Positions 8,056 through 14,586 of a stretch of DNA of 23,798 nucleotides are shown here, one piece after another. The notes beneath the pieces are model-generated. The model saw only the letters and a program-made list of their open reading frames with translations, was not told the DNA's origin and did not search any database. Origin of the DNA: CAZHLD01 sp964533185 (GTDB taxonomy: Bacteria > Acidobacteriota > Terriglobia > Acidiferrales > UBA7541); NCBI GenBank assembly GCA_964533185.1, contig CAZHLD010000047.1:1-23798 (forward strand), in the 5' to 3' direction. Within the stretch, counting starts at the first letter, position 1. Each line of letters opens with the position of its first letter. The position numbers were made by a program, and so were the translations under genes.

Positions 8056-8642
8056 CGGAGTCTCGAGGGGATCTTTTCCAGCGTGGGCACTTCGCCCAGA
8101 AAATTCTCAAAGTTGCGGTCGAGCGACTGGTACCGCTTCACTTTCGCGTTCCACCGCATGCCGATCGTCGGCGGGCTGCCTCCGCCGGGCATCTGCAGCG
8201 GCGTGAAGTACATCACCAGCCCCTTTTCTGCCGACCGCTCGAACTGCAGTCGCCATCCCGTAATCGGCAGCAACGGCGTGCCGCCCATGAAGCCGTTCGG
8301 GCTCTTCAGATATTCGTCGCATCGGAACACTTCCTTCCACTTCGCGCCGTCTTTTTCAACCACCACCGCCCGCGTCAGCAGATTCCCCGGCACCACGCCC
8401 TTGGGCGTGGTCGGCAGACGGTTGATCACCAGCGCCTGCTCGCGCCCCGTGCCGGCCAGGTCGCCAAACGCCAGCACCTCGGCCTCGCTGCCCAGCACCG
8501 CCGTTGCGGCATCCTGAAATTCCTGTGGCACGACTGGCGCCGCTGGCTTGGGTGGCTCCTCGGCGACTGGCTTTGGCGCCTCTCCACACCCCGCCGCCAG
8601 CGCCAGCGCGCACGCCAGTATTCCCGTCATTGTTTTACGCAA
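8052..8642 (-). CDS. Putative lipoprotein of unknown function, coupled to the ABC exporter
   Basis: 196 aa if started at TTG 8642, which has a good Shine-Dalgarno AGGAG (8648-8652) 5 nt upstream. The in-frame ATG at 8657 has none, and ATG 8630 is too far from it. The N-terminus RKTMTGILACALALAAGC fits a lipoprotein signal peptide with Cys19 as the lipidated residue, followed by a Pro/Ala/Glu linker (EAPKPVAEEPPKPAAP). The body (for example GKWKEVFRCDEYLKSPNG-like and TGWRLQFERSAEKG) matches no family I recognise. The 4-bp ATGA overlap with exporter subunit A suggests an accessory role for that transporter, which is inference only. Confidence 0.8.
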   Translation of the reverse strand: MRKTMTGILACALALAAGCGEAPKPVAEEPPKPAAPVVPQEFQDAATAVLGSEAEVLAFGDLAGTGREQALVINRLPTTPKGVVPGNLLTRAVVVEKDGAKWKEVFRCDEYLKSPNGFMGGTPLLPITGWRLQFERSAEKGLVMYFTPLQMPGGGSPPTIGMRWNAKVKRYQSLDRNFENFLGEVPTLEKIPSRLR

Positions 8643-8691
8643 TCGCTCTCCTGCCATTTGTTAAAAGTTGTGACCCGCCCCCGCACATGTT

Positions 8692-8740
8692 GTCATTCTG
8701 AGTCCCGGCTAGAGCTTGCGATGCCGGGACGAAGAATCCC
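8692..8740. repeat. Dispersed CATTCTGAG...GAATCC intergenic repeat with hairpin
   Basis: Starts gtcattctgag and ends gaagaatccc, enclosing a perfect 8-bp stem gtcccggc/gccgggac (8702-8709 and 8723-8730) with a 13-nt loop. It lies in the spacer between the exported protein gene (8774) and the lipoprotein gene (8642). A second copy is at 13486-13529. The form resembles the short hairpin repeats common between genes in Acidobacteriota. It could act as a 3'-end stabiliser or transcription barrier. Confidence 0.7.
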
Positions 8741-8773
8741 TCTACTTCTTCGTTTGCCCAGGTCTTGCGTAGG

Positions 8774-9358
8774 CTACAGGCTCGGGAACGCCAGCGTGAT
8801 CTCCACCACCCGCCCGGTCGCCCGCTCGCACAGCACTTCCATCACCTGCGGCACGTCCGAGCCGGCCCAGTCGAAGGCATAAAACATCAATTCTAGCTCC
8901 CGGTTCCCCTTCGTGGAAGGACCGCTCGAGTTCGGCTCGCCGTAGATTTCGTTCACGCGGTGCTGCGGATCGCCCAGCCTCAGCCCTCGCCCGGTCCGCC
9001 AGAGCTTGGTCCGCAGCACGTCCCGCGCGCTCTGGTGGCAGTCCATCTTCTCTTCCCGTGTCACCGGCCCCAGCGCAGAGATTGTCACGCTCTGGATCAC
9101 GTTTTTCGCGTGTAGCTCGAGCTGCAGCATCCGGCCAGTACATTCGTCTGTCCACTCGGCCATCCCGTCCGATGGGTCTTTCTTGCGATACTTCGGCTTG
9201 TAAGTCTTCTCCGCCACCGCCAGCGTATCCACGCCCGGCCGCAGCCCGGCCAGCACCAGCTCGTTGACGCGCTTGGAACTCTCCGGCTCCTGTGCCAGCG
9301 CGCAAGCGGCAAACAGCACCGCAACAGACGCCGCGCTAGCGCACCGCCAGGATCTCAT
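8774..9358 (-). CDS. Small exported protein of unknown function
   Basis: 194 aa from ATG 9358 (Shine-Dalgarno-like GAGG 9 nt upstream). A TTG at 9373 with AGAGG before it is an alternative. The signal peptide is clear: RSWRCASAASVAVLFAACALAQE. The mature part has two Cys (DECTGR and MDCHQS), a charged region KPKYRKKDPSDGMAEW and a C-terminal strand-rich part (ELELMFYAFDW, GRVVEITLAFPSL). No family recognised. It overlaps the 3' end of the upstream gene by 23 bp, so the two are probably co-transcribed. Confidence 0.75.
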   Translation of the reverse strand: MRSWRCASAASVAVLFAACALAQEPESSKRVNELVLAGLRPGVDTLAVAEKTYKPKYRKKDPSDGMAEWTDECTGRMLQLELHAKNVIQSVTISALGPVTREEKMDCHQSARDVLRTKLWRTGRGLRLGDPQHRVNEIYGEPNSSGPSTKGNRELELMFYAFDWAGSDVPQVMEVLCERATGRVVEITLAFPSL

Positions 9359-10010
9359 CCAGCCGCGCCTCAAAGTTTTCCTCTCCCTCCGACCACAGCC
9401 GGTACCGCTCCACCGGCAGCGCCCGCTCGATCTGCGGCACCCAGTCCATCAGTTTTTGGATGTTTTCGCGGGTCTTTTGGTGATACTCGCGCAGATTCTC
9501 CGGACGCGTCATCGCCGCCAGGAACTCCGCCTCGGCCGGGTGCTCCACCGTGACAGTTATCCCCTCGTGCGTCCCCAGGATCCTCGCGTGCCCGGTGAAC
9601 AGATGTTCGATTCCGGCGTCCCCCTGGAAGTGGCCCATCTCCCGGCAAATGCCGTCGTCGTACTCCGTCCCGTGGCAGATCAGCTCAAGCGGCTGCGGCT
9701 GCTGCTTCCAGCTTTGCGTTTCCGTGTCAAACGCCCACAGGTCCCAATTCGCCGCCACCTCATAGGCCGTATCCGCGTTCAGATGTTCCCGCATCAACTC
9801 GACCACATCCGCCGGCTCGACGGCCTGGCCGCGCAGGTTGACCTCGACAAGTGGATACTCCGCCGGGCTCACTGCCCGCACCACCAGTCCCGCAAACCCG
9901 GGCCGTTCAGCAGAAAAGGGAATTGTCCCCAGCAGCGCCCGAAACTGCTCCAGCATCGTCGCTTCGCTGTAATCCCGGCTCCAGACGCTCAGGTACGCGT
10001 GGTTGGCCAT
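9336..10010 (-). CDS. Conserved-looking cytoplasmic protein of unknown function
   Basis: 224 aa from ATG 10010 (MANHAYLSVWSRDYSEATM). An upstream in-frame start at 10079 is rejected because a sigma-70 promoter lies between the two. No signal peptide or membrane segment. The composition is acidic and Trp-rich, for example ANWDLWAFDTETQSW and LMDWVPQIERALPVERY. An N-terminal YLSVWSRDY block and a central LICHGTEYDDGICREMGHFQG with His and Cys could bind a metal, but I do not recognise the family. Its 3' end overlaps the exported-protein gene. Confidence 0.75.
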   Translation of the reverse strand: MANHAYLSVWSRDYSEATMLEQFRALLGTIPFSAERPGFAGLVVRAVSPAEYPLVEVNLRGQAVEPADVVELMREHLNADTAYEVAANWDLWAFDTETQSWKQQPQPLELICHGTEYDDGICREMGHFQGDAGIEHLFTGHARILGTHEGITVTVEHPAEAEFLAAMTRPENLREYHQKTRENIQKLMDWVPQIERALPVERYRLWSEGEENFEARLDEILAVR

Positions 10011-10019
10011 CGCCACATC

Positions 10020-10048
10020 ATTATAGAGACTCGTCCCCCCAAAGTCGA
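10020..10048 (-). promoter_or_regulatory. Sigma-70 promoter giving a leaderless or near-leaderless transcript
   Basis: On the minus strand the -35 TCGACT (10043-10048, 4/6 to TTGACA), a 17-bp spacer and a perfect -10 TATAAT (10020-10025) precede the ATG at 10010. A start site about 7 nt after the -10 leaves only 2-4 nt of leader. No Shine-Dalgarno is present, which agrees with leaderless translation. Confidence 0.55.
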
Positions 10049-10122
10049 AATCCCGCAGCACGGCGCAGCCGCATTTCACCCATTCAAGAGGCTTCTCTCG
10101 GGGGATCCGCTGCAGGGTTTTT

Positions 10123-10214
10123 AGCTGATGGCTGAAAGCTGGTCGCTTTTGGCGGATAACGGAAAACGACCAACAGAGAACGAATTACACTTTACGAATA
10201 ACGAGTAACGAATG
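10123..10214. repeat. Low-complexity intergenic repeat tracts
   Basis: Spacer between the 10010 gene and the PilZ-coiled-coil gene. It holds an agctgatggctgaaagctgg tract (10123-10142), related to the tracts at 14211 and 20203. It also holds three 7-bp units of the form ACGARTR (10194-10214). An imperfect stem ggtcg-cttttgg / aaaacgacc (10141-10171) lies between them. No gene seen. Confidence 0.5.
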
Positions 10215-10219
10215 ATCAA

Positions 10220-12961
10220 CTACTTTTTCTCCTGCTGATTCATACCGCCAATCCCCGTCGCAAGCTCCGCCAGCTTTTGCCGCAACGTGTCGCCCAGCCT
10301 GGCAAACACCTGCGAGGCCGTTTTCCGCAGTTGGTCTTCGACGGTGACAGTCAGCTTGTCAATCTGTTCCTGCGACCGCTGGCTGAGGGTGGTTACGGTG
10401 GCCAGGATCCAAGAGTTCGACACGTTTTCCAGCCGCCTCTTGTATTCCTCCACCGATGCGCCCGACGTGCGCTGCAGCTCCTCCTGCCAGAGCTTCTCCT
10501 GCGCCTCGCGTTCGGCGCGCAGCGACTTGGCCAGCGGCGCGGCCTGTGCTTCGAGGTCCTGCCGCGCCTTCGCGACGCCCTGCTGCACCACCTCGCTCAT
10601 TCCCTTGTGGAACTCGACGAAGAACTGCCGCGCCTCGCCGTCCACTTTCGCCCGCATCTGCGTCGAAAGCGTCTCTACGCGCTGCGCCGTCTGGTCGTAC
10701 GCGCCGGCCAGCGCCGCCTGCAGCCGGTCGTACTCGCGCTGCGCCGCCTGGCGGATTTCGTCGCCAAAGCCCGCCGCCGTCGTCTCCGCCGCTTGCCCCA
10801 TCAGCGCGCGCGATCTTTCCAGGGCTTCCTTCACGGCTTCGTCCATCTGTTCCTGCGAATGCTCCACGTAGCTGCGGCTGTAGTGGTTCAGCTCGGAGGC
10901 AAACGTGCCGGACATCTCTCCCGCCTTCTCCCGCAGCGTATGCGACGCCTGCTCAAGTCCGCGATCAAGTGACGCCTGCATCTGCGTAGCCACTTTCTTC
11001 TCGTACCACTCCGCTGACTTATAGAGCGCCTCAAACGTGGTGTGCTGCGTCTCAATGGCCTTGGCCTCAAGATCGCCCAGCCACTTCGCTGTCGCCGCTC
11101 GCGCCGCCTCGCCGAACTCCCGCTCCAGGCTCGCCATCGACTGCTGCATCCGGTTCACCGTCTCCTGCACGGACTTTTCGGAAACTTCATGCAGCCGCTC
11201 GCGGTGCGTTGCCACCGCCTCTTCGACCTGTGCCTGCGCGCCTTCCAGACGCCGCAGCGTCTCGCCCGCGCGCTCCAGGTGCGGCTGGAACTGCTGCTCG
11301 AGCTGCGCCGCCAGTTGTCCCAGCGTCTGCTGGCCGGCCGCCTCCAGCACCGGCTGCAGCCGCTCGGCCATGCCCGCCACGGCGCGCTCGGCGTGCTGGT
11401 CGAGCTCGCGCGTCTGCGTCTCCACCAGCGACCGGAACCGTTGGTCGAGCTCTTCCGTTGTCGCCTGACGCATTGCCTCCAAACGCGCCCGGTGCTCATC
11501 GATCCTTCCCGCCGCCTGCTCGATTTCTGCCAGTGCGCCTTTCGCCCGCGTTGTTTCCTTGCCCAGCGCCGTACGCAGCGTGCCCAGCGCGCTTTCGGCT
11601 TCGGCCGTGGTCTGCTCAAACGATTGCCGCAGCGCCGCCGTGCGCGTTATCAGTTCCTGCCCGAACGTCTGCGACGTCGTGCGCGCCTGCTGTCCCAGCC
11701 GCTCCACCGACTGCCGCGCGGCCGCCTCGAGCGACGTCTCCACCTTCTCATTCCACCGCGCCGTCGACGCGCCCAGGTCCGCATCCAGCCGCGCCCGCCA
11801 TACTTCCTGTGCAGTGCTCACCGACGCGTCAATCTCGTCCCGCAGCTTCCGCGCCGACTTCTCCAGTTTCTCAAGGCGCGCCGCTGCTTCCTCCCCTCGC
11901 GCGTCCAGCTTTTCCTTTACGCGACGCCCCGCCGCCTCGACCGCCGCCTCGACCGCCGCCTCCAGTTGCTTGCGGAACTGCTCGAGCTCTTCCTGTGTGC
12001 TCCCCGTGCCGGCGACGGCCTGGCTGCGCAGCCGTTCGAGTTCTTCCGCCGCCGTCTGCAGCCGGTTTTCCAATTCCTTCAGAGCCGCGGCTTGCTGGTT
12101 GTGCGCCGCCTGCTCAATTTCTACGATCATTTTCCCGGTGGTTTCTTCGAGCCGAGCCGCCGCCTTGCGGTCCAGCTCCTCGCCCAGCGCCGTGAGCGTC
12201 GTCTTCTGCGCCTCGGCGATCCGCGTCTCGGTCTCGCGCAGCAGCGGCTCCGTCCGCGCGGCCACTGCCGCCTCCACCGACTTCTCCGCCGCTTCCCGCA
12301 GTTGCGTGTTCAGCGCCGCCAGCAGCGGACGCATCTCGACGCTCGCCGCCCTTTCCGTGGCCTCGCGCGCCAACCGCTCAATTTGCTGCTTGGCCTCAGC
12401 CACTAGCCGGGCCACCTGCCGCGCCAGTTGCAGCGTCGCGTCGCTGCCCGGACCGGCCGGCGACGGCAGCACGTGCAGGTTGTCTTCGCGGTTTTCGGCG
12501 GCGGGCGTCGCGGGGGGCAGCGGCCATTCGTCGGTTTCCGCTTCGGCCTGTGCTGCGGGGGAGGGAATTTCCGCCAGCGGTCCTTCCGGGAACGCAAACC
12601 AGTCGGCCGGCGGGAAGGCGATGCCCCACACATTGCCCGGGATTTCAAGCTCCACGCCAATCTGGAAAAGCTCCCGCACCGTCCGCGGTCGCTGGATCCA
12701 GGTCACGCGCGCGCGCACCTGGCGCGGCAAGCACCCGGTTTCCGGGTGTGGCACCTCCAGCGTCACCCACATGTTTTTCAGGACGTAGTGTTTGGACTGA
12801 TAGCGGCAGCCGTGGCAGTTCACGATCAGCGTTGACGTGCGCTCCTGGAACGGGCGCCCCAGCGCGTCCACACCCGTGACGGTCAGCGGCACTGCCTGGA
12901 CGATCCGCGTGCTGCGCCGCTTTTGCGGCTCCAGCTCTGTATGGACAACGGATTCAGCCAC
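10220..12961 (-). CDS. Long PilZ-like / coiled-coil protein
   Basis: 913 aa from GTG 12961 (weak GGTGGG upstream). Residues 1-115 look like a PilZ domain: the RxxxR motif is R15-R-S-T-R19, followed by beta strands (VPLTVTGVDALG, VTWIQRP, FQIGVELEIPG). The second c-di-GMP motif (D/NxSxxG) is altered to N48-C-H-G-C-R53, which creates a CxxC (C49, C52). From about residue 165 to the end the protein is almost continuous coiled coil, rich in Ala, Glu, Gln and Arg (e.g. ERLAREATERAASVEMRPLL). There is no signal peptide or membrane segment, so it is probably cytoplasmic. The fold suggests a long filamentous or scaffold protein with a sensory or binding head. Short VEAA repeats arise from 12-bp tandem repeats at 11929-11964. 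Confidence 0.88.
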   Translation of the reverse strand: MAESVVHTELEPQKRRSTRIVQAVPLTVTGVDALGRPFQERTSTLIVNCHGCRYQSKHYVLKNMWVTLEVPHPETGCLPRQVRARVTWIQRPRTVRELFQIGVELEIPGNVWGIAFPPADWFAFPEGPLAEIPSPAAQAEAETDEWPLPPATPAAENREDNLHVLPSPAGPGSDATLQLARQVARLVAEAKQQIERLAREATERAASVEMRPLLAALNTQLREAAEKSVEAAVAARTEPLLRETETRIAEAQKTTLTALGEELDRKAAARLEETTGKMIVEIEQAAHNQQAAALKELENRLQTAAEELERLRSQAVAGTGSTQEELEQFRKQLEAAVEAAVEAAGRRVKEKLDARGEEAAARLEKLEKSARKLRDEIDASVSTAQEVWRARLDADLGASTARWNEKVETSLEAAARQSVERLGQQARTTSQTFGQELITRTAALRQSFEQTTAEAESALGTLRTALGKETTRAKGALAEIEQAAGRIDEHRARLEAMRQATTEELDQRFRSLVETQTRELDQHAERAVAGMAERLQPVLEAAGQQTLGQLAAQLEQQFQPHLERAGETLRRLEGAQAQVEEAVATHRERLHEVSEKSVQETVNRMQQSMASLEREFGEAARAATAKWLGDLEAKAIETQHTTFEALYKSAEWYEKKVATQMQASLDRGLEQASHTLREKAGEMSGTFASELNHYSRSYVEHSQEQMDEAVKEALERSRALMGQAAETTAAGFGDEIRQAAQREYDRLQAALAGAYDQTAQRVETLSTQMRAKVDGEARQFFVEFHKGMSEVVQQGVAKARQDLEAQAAPLAKSLRAEREAQEKLWQEELQRTSGASVEEYKRRLENVSNSWILATVTTLSQRSQEQIDKLTVTVEDQLRKTASQVFARLGDTLRQKLAELATGIGGMNQQEKK

Positions 12962-13048
12962 AACCCACCCCGGAAGCGATGCTTCAATCTAACATCGGCG
13001 CAGGCCGTTCGCTCTCCCACGCCCACTCATACCGTGCGAATCAGTTAC

Positions 13049-13369
13049 TTACTCACGCGCGTCACTACCGCGCCGCCGGCGCCCGCGCCTGAGCAGCGCA
13101 TCCTTAATCTCTTTCGCCACCCACAGCGGACCCACCAGAAAATAAACCGGCCCCTGAAAAAACGCTGGCTTGTTCCCTTCGATCCGGTGGCCGAGGAAGA
13201 GCAGCACCCATCCGCCCACAAAGAGCGCCAGGCCCAGCTTCCACCACGTCAGGATGAGAAGAACGATCCCGGCGAAAATGATCGGGATTCCTACCGAGTG
13301 CAGCGCTTTGTTCCACGCGTTCGAGTGCTCGTGATCGTACTGGCCCATGTAGTCCTGGAGAGACGGCAT
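13049..13369 (-). CDS. Mpo1-like / DUF962 small membrane protein
   Basis: 106 aa, ATG 13369 with a strong Shine-Dalgarno GGAGG 6 nt upstream. Family signatures: LQDYMGQYDHEHSNAWNKAL near the N-terminus with His13, His15 and His24, and GHRIEGNKPAFFQGPVYFLV in the second half. Two or three hydrophobic segments (IPIIFAGIVLLILTWW, LALFVGGWVLLFLG) place it in the membrane. The yeast relative Mpo1 is an Fe(II) dioxygenase that shortens 2-hydroxy fatty acids; bacterial function is not settled. The C-terminal tail is very basic (RRGRRRRG). It lies 87 nt upstream of the PilZ-coiled-coil gene on the same strand. Confidence 0.88.
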   Translation of the reverse strand: MPSLQDYMGQYDHEHSNAWNKALHSVGIPIIFAGIVLLILTWWKLGLALFVGGWVLLFLGHRIEGNKPAFFQGPVYFLVGPLWVAKEIKDALLRRGRRRRGSDARE

Positions 13370-13485
13370 CGCCTACCTCCCGCCGCGGCTGGGGTTGCGG
13401 GGACTGCGGTACGCGCCACTGTACTACGACTACAAGTCTTTGACTAGGGGATTGTCGTTGGAAACTGCACTGCGTTGAAGGCCCT

Positions 13486-13532
13486 GTCATTCCGAACGGC
13501 GACGGTTTCTCTCGCCGCGAGGAATCTGCTTT
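13486..13532. repeat. Second CATTCYGA...GAATC intergenic repeat
   Basis: Begins gtcattccgaa and ends gaggaatctgc, with inner stem ggcga/tcgcc (13498-13502 and 13512-13516), followed on the plus strand by a T5 run. It is a relative of the element at 8692-8740, sited just downstream of recR. The rest of the 13370-13547 spacer shows no gene. Confidence 0.65.
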
Positions 13533-13547
13533 TTCATCCAAACGTTC

Positions 13548-14147
13548 TTACAAATCTCTCCGCCCTTCCATCGCCTTCAGCATCGTAACCTCGTCCGCGT
13601 ACTCGAGGTCGCTCCCTACGGGGATGCCCACGCCGATCCGCGTCACCCGCACGCCGAGCGGCTTAATCAGCTTCGACAAATAAACGGCCGTCGCCTCGCC
13701 CTCGACCGTCGGATTCGTGGCGATGATGATCTCTTCGACCGTACCGTTCTTCAGCCGCTCGATCAGGCTCTTGATCTTGAGCTTGTCCGGCCCCACGCCC
13801 GAGAGCGGCGAAAGCGCCCCGCCCAGCACGTGGTAGAGGCCGCCGTACTGCCGCGTCTTCTCGACAGCCAAAATGTTGTTTGGCTGCTCGACCACGCAGA
13901 TTGTCTTCCGGCTGCGCGTCACGCTCGCGCAGTAGAGGCACGGGTCTGTGTCCGTGATGTTGTTGCACACCGAACACACGCCGATCCGCTCCTTCGCCTC
14001 GCGGATGGCCTCAGCCAGACCCATCGCCTCTTCCTTCGTTGACCGCAACAGGTAAAACGCCAGCCGCTGCGCCGTTTTCTGCCCGATGCCGGGCAGGCGC
14101 TTCAGCTCCTCAATCAACCGCTCAATTGGCGCCGCAAAATCAGGCAT
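13548..14147 (-). CDS. recR: Recombination mediator RecR
   Basis: 199 aa, the usual family length. RecR works with RecO (and RecF) to load RecA on gapped DNA. It has a helix-hairpin-helix LPGIGQKTAQRLAFYLL (18-34) and a C4 zinc finger, Cys58, Cys61, Cys70 and Cys73. It also has a Toprim domain (ICVVEQPNNILAVE ... TNPTVEGEATA) and the C-terminal GIPVGSDLEYADEVTMLKAM. The start ATG 14147 matches family N-termini, but no Shine-Dalgarno is visible. A GGGACAGGC-type repeat ends 6 nt upstream of it. Third gene of the dnaX-ybaB-recR block. Confidence 0.97.
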   Translation of the reverse strand: MPDFAAPIERLIEELKRLPGIGQKTAQRLAFYLLRSTKEEAMGLAEAIREAKERIGVCSVCNNITDTDPCLYCASVTRSRKTICVVEQPNNILAVEKTRQYGGLYHVLGGALSPLSGVGPDKLKIKSLIERLKNGTVEEIIIATNPTVEGEATAVYLSKLIKPLGVRVTRIGVGIPVGSDLEYADEVTMLKAMEGRRDL

Positions 14148-14153
14148 GTGCGT

Positions 14154-14176
14154 GGGACAGGCATTCTTGCCAGCCC
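14154..14176. repeat. Degenerate GGGACAGGC-type repeat next to the recR start
   Basis: gggacaggcattcttgccag followed by ccc. The core stem ggca/tgcc with a TTCT loop is kept and the outer stem is decayed. Same family and same position relative to the start codon as the element in front of lpxB. Confidence 0.6.
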
Positions 14177-14210
14177 ATTTCCTTCTCTACTTTATCAGGA
14201 ATCGAAGCGG

Positions 14211-14238
14211 AAAGCTGAGTGCTGAAAGCTGAGTGCTG
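14211..14238. repeat. Two perfect 14-bp tandem repeats (aaagctgagtgctg)
   Basis: aaagctgagtgctg occurs twice head to tail at 14211-14224 and 14225-14238, in the spacer between ybaB and recR. It resembles the tracts at 10123-10142 and 20203-20230; the latter also has a 14-bp period. Confidence 0.8.
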
Positions 14239-14256
14239 ACTGCTGTTCGCTTCTTC

Positions 14257-14583
14257 TCAAAACAAACCTGGAATCTTCAACCCCGCCACGCCCGGCAACC
14301 CGCCGGTAATCTCCTTCACCTGACTCGCCAGCGCTTCATCCACGCGACGGTTAGCCTCGTTTACCGCTGCGCGGATCAGGTCCTGCAGCATCTCCTGGTC
14401 TTTGCTGGCAAACACGTCCGGCTCGATGCGCACTTCGGTCACCACTTTTTGCCCGTTCATCCTTACGGTGACCATCCCGCCGCCGGCCGACGCCTCCACG
14501 TGCACCGCCTCCACGCGCTTCTGCAGGTCTTCCTGCATCTGCCGGAACTGCGTCAGCATCTGTTGCAGCGCTTTTACTTCCAT
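14257..14583 (-). CDS. ybaB: YbaB/EbfC family nucleoid-associated protein
   Basis: 108 aa small DNA-binding protein that coats the nucleoid as a dimer. Family features: the N-terminal helix LQQMLTQFRQMQEDLQKRVE, the strand region VHVEASAGGGMVTVRMNGQ, then VTEVRIEPDVF and LIRAAVNEANRRVDEAL. Its ATG lies 3 nt after the dnaX stop, with Shine-Dalgarno GAGGAA inside the dnaX end, so the two are coupled. This dnaX-ybaB-recR order is one of the most conserved in bacteria. Confidence 0.96.
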   Translation of the reverse strand: MEVKALQQMLTQFRQMQEDLQKRVEAVHVEASAGGGMVTVRMNGQKVVTEVRIEPDVFASKDQEMLQDLIRAAVNEANRRVDEALASQVKEITGGLPGVAGLKIPGLF

Positions 14584-14586
14584 CGG

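Noticed and set aside
8526..8541. Plus-strand TGGCACG-ACTG-GCGC, a GG-N10-GC sigma-54-like site
   Set aside because: It lies inside and antisense to the lipoprotein gene, with no plus-strand gene behind it.
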